This document shows, in pieces, positions 8,001 to 13,826 of a stretch of 15,030 bases of DNA. The position numbers and the translations under genes are program-made. The DNA comes from CAZYSK01 sp964649415 (lineage in GTDB: Bacteria > Chloroflexota > Anaerolineae > B4-G1), in contig CAZYSK010000117.1 of the NCBI GenBank assembly GCA_964649415.1, forward strand, positions 1-15,030, read 5' to 3'. The notes beneath the pieces were generated by a model. That model did not search any database and had not been told where the DNA came from. It was given only the letters and a program-made list of their open reading frames with translations. Within the stretch, counting starts at the first letter, position 1. Every line of letters starts with the position of its first letter.

Positions 8001-8046
8001 TCAAGACCTCGGGGCGCGGTTCACAATGGTCAAAGACTGTCTTCAT
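5014..8046 (-). CDS. DUF499-type AAA+/P-loop ATPase (COG1483-like) with zinc ribbon
   Basis: The protein has 1010 residues, the usual size for this family. The N-terminal region reads FDHCEPRPEVLKGEL and then RLETAFGGGKTHNL, a family-typical Walker A with GGGKTH at residues 85-90. A Walker B candidate, LIMLDEVARHL, has its LDE at 191-193. Near the C-terminus CPICGHPKSQCTC (836-848) looks like a zinc ribbon, followed by a roughly 160-residue alpha/beta tail. Family members are large predicted ATPases found with DUF1156 (COG1743) DNA methylases and helicases in putative defence loci. Neither partner is seen here. The start at 8046 has a GGGAG ribosome site five bases upstream and a clear promoter about 110 bases further up. 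The likely role is ATP-driven action on nucleic acid together with the ASCH protein downstream. The family call is firm; the function is inferred. Confidence 0.92.
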   Translation of the reverse strand: MKTVFDHCEPRPEVLKGELGPDIFAARLRDVIEDNADPVYQDPATFFDNTYPTEGLRILLDETLGRLTGIKPANNAVIRLETAFGGGKTHNLIGLYHAARGYAPPSSFVDRKLIPSPGTVRVAGVVGSDLQPRDGLAHDDVCTYTLWGELAYQLAGAAGYAHAAGSDQDRSAPGTGLLEQLIGDAPTLIMLDEVARHLRAAKAVPTVTGRSDLAEQTVAFLMSLFEFAASKERVVAILTLADSRDAFGRETEELRHELAEAKRVSARQERVLTPTGETEIPAIVTHRLFRSVDRGAGDEVARAYTDSYRQLVDRDANLPQRALRAEYADEIVECYPFHPELLNTLNRKTSTIPNFQKTRGALRLLAMAVRGLWETRPPGTHLIHPFHLDLADEDLAGDLTSRLDRPTFKQVIEADIASPKAGSPAHAQVFDQAWLQAGKPPYTRRVATTAFLHSLTQGIASGVDPADLLLGVLVPGDDPLLIHKAAERLYDKGWFFDWDGRRYRFKTEPSLNKIITDEMGMVGRTKAKAELDQRIRQVWKSGVLHVVPFPQEASDVDDDAGLPKLAILHYDAATVTATEPAPPELACKIASHAGTLEGYRRFRNNVLFLVADGERVDDVVETAQRYLAIARITGDTERMGEFSEQQRKKLKKMGEAAELEVRVAITRAYRHLYFPRADAPQRDANLAHEMLPAQDQGEVKQDQSAVVLRALWQHQKTLTGDSPALAAAYVKSRGWDTNQVSMSTEELRQAFARRLGLPILLDLNQLKRTILNGVKSDVWVYYDAEAEIGYESGSPPPAVQVGDDAHLYFPAEAARLDLPIKGKVKPPTDEGPEPICPICGHPKSQCTCGDEIVITPPQEPLRGQGVPQQAFQHLLDVCHDQGITHLSTLRVTVRGDGTAGARNLRTLGLVIPQMGKAEFQIEQTYNAEFTDGQYLSIRGRLSWDLYRRIKQITDALAQEASKFVTTTTLTARLAAGLELQGDQFRTIHEVMTTVGLDKIELEGEPLEPEL

Positions 8047-8150
8047 TGGAGCTCCCTACCCGGCGACTCGGGTGTGGACGGGAGCGGGACAGGTCGCGCG
8101 GCCAGAGGATGTGGAGGCGGCGCTGCCCACTCTCGCGGTGCTTGTGTTGG
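8047..8150 (-). other. 5' leader of the DUF499 transcript
   Basis: About 110 bases separate the predicted transcription start (near 8156) from the ATG at 8046. The stretch is GC-rich, carries the ribosome site GGGAG at 8052-8056, and has no open frame or motif that I recognise. No riboswitch fold is evident by eye. Confidence 0.5.
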
Positions 8151-8204
8151 CGCTTGGGAGCCATTATAGCACCGTTCATTGGATAGTGCAAATGGGGATG
8201 AAGA
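8151..8204 (-). promoter_or_regulatory. Promoter module copy 1, driving the DUF499 ATPase
   Basis: On the minus strand a -35 TTGCAC (8186-8191), a 17-base spacer and a perfect -10 TATAAT (8163-8168) form a strong primary-sigma promoter pointing at the DUF499 gene. The whole 54-bp block, including 13 bases upstream of the -35 that contain CATCCCCATT, matches 9562-9615 at 48 of 54 positions. Conservation outside the core hexamers suggests a shared regulator site or a recent duplication. Confidence 0.85.
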
Positions 8205-8220
8205 CGTGTTGCGTGACTTG

Positions 8221-8481
8221 CTGCTGGGGTGGGGTGAGTCGCCGCCATTCATGCGTCCAGCACCGCCTGTTTACGGCGGTGTTCCTGCGACGCCGCACCG
8301 GCCTGGAAGAGCTGGTGCTGGGGTGATGCGCCGCTTGTCTGTGCGTCCAGCACCGCCTGTTTACGGCGGTGCGGCTGGCCCGGACCGTCCCTGCGACGCC
8401 GCACCGGCCTGGAAGAGCCGGTGCTGGGGGGAATCGCCGCTTATCCGTGCGTCCAGCACCGCCTGTTTACGGCGGTGCTGG
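8221..8481. repeat. Tandem array of double-hairpin repeats
   Basis: A 29-bp block starting GCGTCCAGCACCGCC occurs identically at 8253-8281, 8343-8371 and 8449-8477, with spacings of 90 and 106 bp. Each block holds a hairpin with arms CACCGCC/GGCGGTG and loop TGTTTAC; in the third copy the stem extends to 11 bp (8453-8481). The intervening segments are themselves related and carry a second hairpin, GCACCGGC/GCYGGTGC with loop CTGGAAGA (8295-8318 and 8401-8424). A partial unit lies at about 8221-8252. The array fills the gap between the stop of the 8501-9406 gene and the DUF499 promoter. No T-tract follows any hairpin. Confidence 0.88.
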
Positions 8482-8500
8482 CGCTGTTGTGTCCCCAGCT

Positions 8501-9406
8501 CTACCTGAACGTGAGCCTGAGCTTCTTGAACTCCTCGGGTGTCCAGAGCGTGTCACATTCCAGCACGCGCATCTTCTTCTCGGCGAGTGGTCTCAGGTAG
8601 TGCAGCCCTACGTCTGCGGTTTGGGGATTGTCCTTTTGGATTCTCTTCGTCACGATGGTCCTGACGGAGGCGACAAGGCCAACCAGCCCGAGAATGATGA
8701 GACCAAGCCCCAACAGAAACCACTCTCCATCAGAGCGAGACAGTGTCGTCAGTGCTACGACGCCGACCGCAATGGAAATCGGACCACCGATGAGCCCAAC
8801 CAGGTTGTCCTGCTTCTTGCTCTTCAGACGCTTCTCCGCAAGCTCGTCGAAACACGCCGCACACAGGCCCGCGGTGAGTGATCTGATATCCTCGTACGTT
8901 GTCTTGTACGTTGTGGTGTTTCCCTCGGTGGACACGACTTGCGTATCGACCTTGTTCCCGGCGTACCATTCGGCCGACACGACGGTTTCGCGATTTCCGC
9001 AATTGGTGCACCCAAGCATGAAGCAAGGAGTCGCGTCTTTGGCGTCTTCAGTTGATCGCTTCTTGGGCTTCTCCGGTAGCGCCTTGAAAACGGCCGTGTG
9101 GAAGTTCTCTACCGTGGGCAGCGTGATCTGGACGGGCTCGCTGTCGTATTGGAACGCCAGGGTTCGGTACGAGCCCAATTCGCTTTGAGTGATATCCGTC
9201 ATTTCGGCGAAGTCAAAGCGCTTGACTCGTTTTCTGCCCAACTCTAGCAACGCCTGGTTGGTGACAATCACACCAGATGTCCAAGCGCCAAAGAGCGCCC
9301 CGTTCCAACAAGCGACGACCTCCTCGTCGGGGCGGAGCGGTTCCTTGGCAAACACTGACGCATTCAACTCATCCATGGGGAAGTCGGAAAAGTGGAAACT
9401 GGGCAT
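8501..9406 (-). CDS. PH-like domain, zinc-ribbon, two-helix membrane protein
   Basis: With the start at 9406 the protein has 301 residues. Residues about 20-115 resemble a bacterial PH-like domain: EVVACWNGALFGAW, then GVIVTNQALLEL, then basic strands and a terminal helix. Two CxxC knuckles follow, in LGCTNCGN and LCAACFDE, separated by about 50 residues that include a Thr-rich stretch; together they could bind one zinc. Two hydrophobic segments (about 205-225 and 232-252) anchor it in the membrane, and a charged C-terminal region follows. The upstream ATG at 9412 leaves only one base after the GGAGG site, whereas 9406 leaves seven, so I prefer 9406. It has its own promoter, whose module is shared with the DUF499 gene. 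I do not recognise a specific family; a membrane-associated sensing or scaffold role is a guess. Confidence 0.75.
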   Translation of the reverse strand: MPSFHFSDFPMDELNASVFAKEPLRPDEEVVACWNGALFGAWTSGVIVTNQALLELGRKRVKRFDFAEMTDITQSELGSYRTLAFQYDSEPVQITLPTVENFHTAVFKALPEKPKKRSTEDAKDATPCFMLGCTNCGNRETVVSAEWYAGNKVDTQVVSTEGNTTTYKTTYEDIRSLTAGLCAACFDELAEKRLKSKKQDNLVGLIGGPISIAVGVVALTTLSRSDGEWFLLGLGLIILGLVGLVASVRTIVTKRIQKDNPQTADVGLHYLRPLAEKKMRVLECDTLWTPEEFKKLRLTFR

Positions 9407-9413
9407 TTTCATC

Positions 9414-9420
9414 CCTCCTC
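9414..9420 (-). promoter_or_regulatory. Shine-Dalgarno deciding the start at 9406
   Basis: GAGGAGG reads on the minus strand immediately upstream of two in-frame ATG codons. The first (9412) is too close, leaving one base after GGAGG. The second (9406) is seven bases away, a normal spacing. Confidence 0.7.
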
Positions 9421-9561
9421 TTCGGGTGGGCGACTTCGTGCAGGGTGTCAGTCGCTTGTGCCAATACGCGTCACGGGCGTGCTGCTCTCGTTTTCTCTGC
9501 CGGTTGGGTCGTGCGCGGTCGCTGCCGCTCTGCCGGGAGCGCGTGCTCCCTCACGTAAAGG
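9421..9561 (-). other. 5' leader with a GC-rich hairpin
   Basis: This leader lies between the predicted transcription start (near 9567) and the ribosome site. It contains a perfect 6-bp hairpin, GGGAGC/GCTCCC with a four-base loop, at 9535-9550, about 15-20 bases into the predicted transcript. The rest shows no motif that I recognise. A 5' hairpin of this kind could stabilise the mRNA. Confidence 0.5.
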
Positions 9562-9615
9562 TGCTTGGGAACCATTATAGCACCGTTCAATGGGCAGTGC
9601 CAATGGGGATGAAGA
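9562..9615 (-). promoter_or_regulatory. Promoter module copy 2, driving the PH-like membrane gene
   Basis: On the minus strand a -10 TATAAT (9574-9579) is preceded at 17 bases by TGGCAC (9597-9602), in register with the -35 TTGCAC of copy 1. The 54-bp block matches 8151-8204 at 48 positions. It starts one base after the TAA stop of the FtsX-like permease gene. In this copy GGTGC just before the -10 and GCACC after it form an inverted repeat around the -10; the second arm has one mismatch in copy 1. Confidence 0.8.
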
Positions 9616-9616
9616 T

Positions 9617-12082
9617 TTACCCCTCCTCCAGCGCCCGCACCACCGGCAGGCGAGCCGCGTAGAGGGCCGGCCCCAGCCCGCCCATCATCGCCAGGAGCGG
9701 CCAGAGGATCAGCCCGGCGGCGCTGGCGGCGACGAGTGGGAGCCAGGCGGCCGAGGAGGAGACGCTGCCGCCGGCCAGGCCCAGGTGGGCGCGGGCCAGG
9801 GCCAGGAAGGCCAGCGTGACGGCCCAGCCGAGCGCCGTGCCGGGCAGCGCGGCGACGGTCCCCAGGACGCCCGCCTCGGCCAGGATCAGCCGGGCGACCT
9901 GCCGGCGGGTCGCGCCCACGGCGCGCAGCATGGCGAGCTCCCGGCGGCGCTCGGCCACGCTCGCCAGCGTGGCGTTGACCACCCCCAGTCCGGCCACCAG
10001 CCCGGTGACGCCGATGAGCAGGCCGATGGACGCGCGGGCCTGGCGGAACGTGGCCCGCAGTTGGGCCAGCGCCCGGTCCAGCGGGAGCAGCGTGCCGCCG
10101 TGGGCGTGCACGGCGTCCACGAGCGCGCCCTGCACCGCGTCCGGATCGGCGCCGGGCCGCACCTGCACCTCGACGGCGTTGACCTCGTTGGCCCCGAGGT
10201 AGCGCGCGCCCTGCGCCAGGTCGAGCACGCAGGTGGTGAACTCGCTGTCGCCGATGCCCGCGGCGGTGAAACCCACCGGCCCCAGGTGCGTCTCGATCTG
10301 CACACTGTCGCCCAGCCCTACGCCCAGGCGGCGAGCGACGACGGGCGTCAGGAGCACCGCCGGCCCGCGGCCGAAGGCCTCCAGCGCGGCGGGCCAGTCC
10401 CCGGCCTGGAAGCGGAAGCCGCCCATCTGCGCGTAGCCCCCGATGTCCAGGAGGAGTGTCGGCTGGCCGGGGAGGACCTGCAGGGGCGCGACGTCGGCCG
10501 TGGTGCCGCGCATGAGCCAAACCTGGTCGTTCAGGTACAGCTCCTCCAGCGCGGTCAGGAGCGCCGGGCTGAGGGGTGGGGCGTCGGACGTATCCTGCCC
10601 GGCCAGCTCGCGCAGGGAGATGGTCGTCGGGGCCGGGAGCACCAGGTAGTCGCCGCCGCTCAGGCGGCCGAAGGTGGCGGCCAGTTCCTCGCCCAGCAGG
10701 GAGAGCACGCCAACGTTTCCCAGCGCCATGGCCAGGATCAGCGCCAGGGCGGCGGCGACGCGCGTGGCGCGGCGGCGCTCGCGGGCCAGGTTGGCCAGCG
10801 CCAGGCGCAGCTCAGGGGGGAGCGCGCCCGTCCGGCCCTGCTTCCGGCGCGCGCGGGGGCCGGGGATCAGGCCGGGGATCAGGCCGAGGATTTGGAAGGG
10901 CGCGGAACGCCGGCCCACCGGGTGGGGTGCCGTGCGCAGGGCGGCCAGCGGGGATTGGCGGGCGGCCCGCATCGCGGGCGCCAGCCCTCCACCCAGCGCG
11001 CCCAGCAGGCCCAGCGCCACGGCCAGCGCGAGCGTGCCGGGTGGCAAGGGGGGAAGCGCCGGGACGCCGGCCCCCTGGAACACCTGGCGAGCGCCCACCC
11101 GGGCGAAGAGGACGCCCACGAGCAAGCCCGCAGCGCTGCCGCCCAGCCCCAGCAGGGCGGCCTGCGTCGCGAGTAGCGCGAATACCTGCCGCCGCACCGC
11201 GCCCGCGGCGCGCAGCAGCCCGATCTGGCGGCGGCGCGCGCGGGCGGCCGCGGCGAACACCGCGTAGACCAGCCCCGCGCTGCCGGCCAGCGTCAGCCCG
11301 TCCACGAAGATCAGCGCGCCCAGGACCAGCCGCTCCCAGAGCTGGGCGCGCTGCCCCGGCCCGGTGGCGGCCGAGATCGCGTAGGCCGGGCCCAGCGCCC
11401 GCTCCAGTTCCGCGCGCAGTTGGCGCGGCCGGACGCCGGGGGCGGGGCGCACCTCCAGCGTCGTCACGGCGTCGTGAGCGCCGAAAAGATCGGCCACGGT
11501 GTCCAGTGGGGCGTAGAGCACGAGCCCCTGCCGCGCGGCCGCCAGGCTGCCGACCTCGACCAGGCCCACGAGCGGCAGCGCGACGTCGCCCGAGGGCGTG
11601 GTGACGGTCAGCCGGTCGCCCGGCCTCAGGTCCCGGCCGAAGGCCCAGGGGGCCAGGGCCACCAGCCCCGGCGATTCGGCCGTGGGGAGCGCGCCCGCGG
11701 CCAACGTCAGGCCGTGGAAGGCGAAGTAGGCGGCGGGCTCGACGCCCAGCAGGGTGAGTGCGTCGGCGCGCGGCGTCTGGACGTGGACGGGGCGGCGCAG
11801 CACCGGCTGCACGCCGTCCACGCCGGGGGCGCTCTGGACCTGCGCCGCCAGCCCCTCAGGCAGGTCGTAGTCGGCGTCGTAGGCGCTGCTGATCCACAGG
11901 ATCTCGGAGGCCTGGGCCTGTGGGAAAGGGGCGGATGTCGCGATGCTGGCCCGCATCAGCGCGCCGATGCTGCCCGTGGCCACGAGCAGGCCGACGCTGA
12001 GCGCCAGCGCCAGGAGGGGCAGGAGGGAGCGCAGCCGCCAGGCCCACAGCTCACGCAGTGCCAGCCAGAGGATGCAACGCAT
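9617..12082 (-). CDS. Two-module FtsX/MacB-type ABC transporter permease
   Basis: The protein has 821 residues. An N-terminal amphipathic stretch and membrane helix (about 19-40) lead into a large extracytoplasmic MacB-type domain. A first FtsX module at about 250-385 carries RRRQIGLLRAAGAVRRQV. A second helix near 435-460 is followed by another extracytoplasmic domain, and a second FtsX module near 680-815 carries RRRELAMLRAVGATRRQV. The architecture is 2 x (1+3) membrane helices. Such permeases pair with a LolD/MacB-type ATPase to extract lipoproteins or drive export by mechanotransmission. No ATPase gene is in the window, so the partner is outside or shared. The ATG at 12082 fits the family's N-terminus, but I see no good Shine-Dalgarno. 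It lies 24 bp after the DUF3352-like gene, very likely in one transcript. The DNA is extremely GC-rich. Confidence 0.9.
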   Translation of the reverse strand: MRCILWLALRELWAWRLRSLLPLLALALSVGLLVATGSIGALMRASIATSAPFPQAQASEILWISSAYDADYDLPEGLAAQVQSAPGVDGVQPVLRRPVHVQTPRADALTLLGVEPAAYFAFHGLTLAAGALPTAESPGLVALAPWAFGRDLRPGDRLTVTTPSGDVALPLVGLVEVGSLAAARQGLVLYAPLDTVADLFGAHDAVTTLEVRPAPGVRPRQLRAELERALGPAYAISAATGPGQRAQLWERLVLGALIFVDGLTLAGSAGLVYAVFAAAARARRRQIGLLRAAGAVRRQVFALLATQAALLGLGGSAAGLLVGVLFARVGARQVFQGAGVPALPPLPPGTLALAVALGLLGALGGGLAPAMRAARQSPLAALRTAPHPVGRRSAPFQILGLIPGLIPGPRARRKQGRTGALPPELRLALANLARERRRATRVAAALALILAMALGNVGVLSLLGEELAATFGRLSGGDYLVLPAPTTISLRELAGQDTSDAPPLSPALLTALEELYLNDQVWLMRGTTADVAPLQVLPGQPTLLLDIGGYAQMGGFRFQAGDWPAALEAFGRGPAVLLTPVVARRLGVGLGDSVQIETHLGPVGFTAAGIGDSEFTTCVLDLAQGARYLGANEVNAVEVQVRPGADPDAVQGALVDAVHAHGGTLLPLDRALAQLRATFRQARASIGLLIGVTGLVAGLGVVNATLASVAERRRELAMLRAVGATRRQVARLILAEAGVLGTVAALPGTALGWAVTLAFLALARAHLGLAGGSVSSSAAWLPLVAASAAGLILWPLLAMMGGLGPALYAARLPVVRALEEG

Positions 12083-12106
12083 CGTCAGGCAGCGTATTGT
12101 AGTTCG

Positions 12107-13720
12107 CTATCGCCCGACGAAGAGGTACGCCGTGCCGTCCACCCTGCCGTCGGGCGTGAAGCGCAGCCCGAGGGCGAAGGCGTCGAACGCCTCGAACAGG
12201 ACGTAGTCCGAGCGCTGGCGGTACTCGTCGTCGCCCACGTTGGCCTTGACGAGCGTGGTCACCAGGCCGGCGTCCGCGTAGGCGACGAGCGCGGGGTCGG
12301 CCGGTAGCGTCTCCAGCGCGTCCCGGAAGGCGTCGCGCGTCACCAGCCCGCTTCCCGCGCGCCGGGCGCTCGCTCCCTGGGCGATGACGTTGGGCGACGT
12401 GCCGAAGAGAAGCGTGCCTTCGTCGAAGCCGGCGGATTGTTCCAATCCGTATGAGATGGCGTAGCCGGTCAGCTCGGTGCCCACCTGGGTCTGGAGAGCC
12501 ACCCCTTCGACCTCCCGGGAACCAAAGACCGCGCCCCGGTCCGCCATGCGCGCCTGCACCTCGGCCATCTGTGCCTCTCTCGCGTCCGGGGCCAGGATGA
12601 GCAGTTGGGCAGCCGGTATGTCCTGCATGATCGGCTGGGCCGGCAGGGGTGGGGTGAGCGCGAGGGCGAAGTCGTCCGCCAGTGGCCCGTCCGGGCTTGC
12701 CAGGTCCCCTTGAATGTCCAGGTGGATGAGCTCACTGAGTTGGACCAGTGAATCCAGGTTGAGTATGTCGTCCAGGAGCGACCAGACGAGCGACATATCG
12801 TGCCCGATGAGGGCGAAAGCCGTGTTCGCGGGCAGGCCATCCCACGCCGTGGCGTCCACCGCCGGCAGGCCAAACAGGGCGTGCAGTTGAGGGGGCGCGT
12901 CGGGTTGCAGTTCCCACGCACCGAGGATCTCGACGCGCACCCCGCCCGCCTCCGGCACGGCGGCGCAGGCTATGGCCCCCGGCTGTCGACTCAGCGCAGT
13001 GCTGAGGGACGTGTTCTCGGAAGGTGGGGGCGAACTGCCTGCCTGGCCGGGGATGTTGTAAAACAGGAGCACCATGGGGCTTTCCGGCAATCCCGCGCGC
13101 AGCGATTGCCAGGACGCTAGGGCGGCCACGCTGTCCTCCTCTGCCCGATCCAGCACTTCCTCCAGGTAGGGCAAGGCATCCTGACTGTAGTTCTGGGCCA
13201 GGAACAGGAGCCCGTCGTGGACGGTCCAGGCCAGCCGGTCACGGTGCGTGGATTCGCGCAGCCTGCCGTGGTACACCAGGCTGCCCCCGTGCCTCGCCTG
13301 CTCCCACTGCACGTCCCCAAAGTGGTGTAACATGGCCTCCTCGGTCGCTCGCTCGTCGTTCACCGGGGCGATGATGTGGACGGCGCTTCTGCTGTCGTAC
13401 CACTTGACGGCCGGCCCGGCGATCAGATCGCCCAGGCCGTATTCCTCGACCTGGAAGTCCGCGTACATTGCGTGGATCATCTCCCGGCCCGCCGGGTTGG
13501 CCTCAAGTTGGCCACGGATGCGCCGCCAGTGGCGTCCCGCCTCGCCCTGCGGTTCGAGATCCAGGAAGGAGACTTCCCGCGCGTCGGCGGGCACCCGGCG
13601 CGCGAGTGCGTCGAAGGCGTCGGTGGCGGCCAGCCCTGGCTGGACGGGGACGCACTGGGTGAGAGCCGGCACGCACAGCCACAGTGCTACCGTTGCTATC
13701 AACCATCCGGTCCGTTTCAT
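12107..13720 (-). CDS. DUF3352-like exported protein
   Basis: This protein has 537 residues. The N-terminus (MKRTGWLIATVALWLCVPAL) is a clear signal sequence. It contains LTQC, which resembles a lipobox except for Gln before Cys, so either signal-peptidase I cleavage near GLAA or lipidation is possible. The mature part begins with RVPADAREVSFLDLEP, the hallmark opening of DUF3352-type proteins, and continues as a long alpha/beta chain with a second similar half (about residues 285-537). Such proteins are found in cyanobacteria and Chloroflexota with no known function. The ATG at 13720 has an ideal AGGAGGTG site (13725-13732) six bases away, and a strong regulated-looking promoter about 45 bases upstream. 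It is followed closely by the FtsX-like permease, so it may be that transporter's substrate or extracytoplasmic partner. Confidence 0.85.
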   Translation of the reverse strand: MKRTGWLIATVALWLCVPALTQCVPVQPGLAATDAFDALARRVPADAREVSFLDLEPQGEAGRHWRRIRGQLEANPAGREMIHAMYADFQVEEYGLGDLIAGPAVKWYDSRSAVHIIAPVNDERATEEAMLHHFGDVQWEQARHGGSLVYHGRLRESTHRDRLAWTVHDGLLFLAQNYSQDALPYLEEVLDRAEEDSVAALASWQSLRAGLPESPMVLLFYNIPGQAGSSPPPSENTSLSTALSRQPGAIACAAVPEAGGVRVEILGAWELQPDAPPQLHALFGLPAVDATAWDGLPANTAFALIGHDMSLVWSLLDDILNLDSLVQLSELIHLDIQGDLASPDGPLADDFALALTPPLPAQPIMQDIPAAQLLILAPDAREAQMAEVQARMADRGAVFGSREVEGVALQTQVGTELTGYAISYGLEQSAGFDEGTLLFGTSPNVIAQGASARRAGSGLVTRDAFRDALETLPADPALVAYADAGLVTTLVKANVGDDEYRQRSDYVLFEAFDAFALGLRFTPDGRVDGTAYLFVGR

Positions 13721-13751
13721 GGCACACCTCCTGATGCTTGACGTGTTTACG

Positions 13752-13781
13752 TACCTAAGTTAAGTATAATATACTTAGGTA
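13752..13781. promoter_or_regulatory. Palindromic operator overlapping the -10 element
   Basis: Arms TACCTAAGT (13752-13760) and ACTTAGGTA (13773-13781) form a perfect 9-bp inverted repeat with a 12-bp spacer. A second, nested perfect palindrome, AAGTATAATATACTT, lies at 13762-13776. The -10 hexamer of the promoter falls within the operator, so binding of a dimeric regulator would block RNA polymerase. No regulator gene is in the window, so the protein that binds it cannot be named. Confidence 0.75.
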
Positions 13782-13791
13782 TAATTGTCAA
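13763..13791 (-). promoter_or_regulatory. Strong primary-sigma promoter for the DUF3352/permease operon
   Basis: On the minus strand the consensus -35 TTGACA (13786-13791) is followed after 17 bases by TATACT (13763-13768). This AT-rich island stands out in very GC-rich surroundings. Transcription should start near 13756, giving a leader of about 35 bases that carries the strong ribosome site of the gene starting at 13720. Confidence 0.88.
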
Positions 13792-13826
13792 GAGGAAGCG
13801 CGATTTTCGACCCGCGGGGATGGCGA

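Noticed and set aside
8253..8477. Possible CRISPR array from three identical 29-bp blocks
   Set aside because: The intervening segments are 61 and 77 bp long, related to each other, and carry a second conserved hairpin. There are no unique spacers and no cas genes.
8179..8881. Plus-strand frames across the hairpin array and into the 8501-9406 gene
   Set aside because: They read through the repeats (repeated 'VRPAPPVYGG') and then antisense to a better-supported gene, with no ribosome site.
9590..11176. Long plus-strand open frame of 528 codons opposite the permease gene
   Set aside because: It is rich in Gly, Arg, Ala and Gln, has no domain, and arises from the third-position GC bias of the real gene. 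The minus-strand frame shows clear membrane helices and FtsX motifs.
13792..13826. Possible terminator after the nuclease gene (CCCGCGGG and CGCG inverted repeats)
   Set aside because: The stems are short and there is no T-run on the transcript side, so a Rho-independent terminator cannot be supported.
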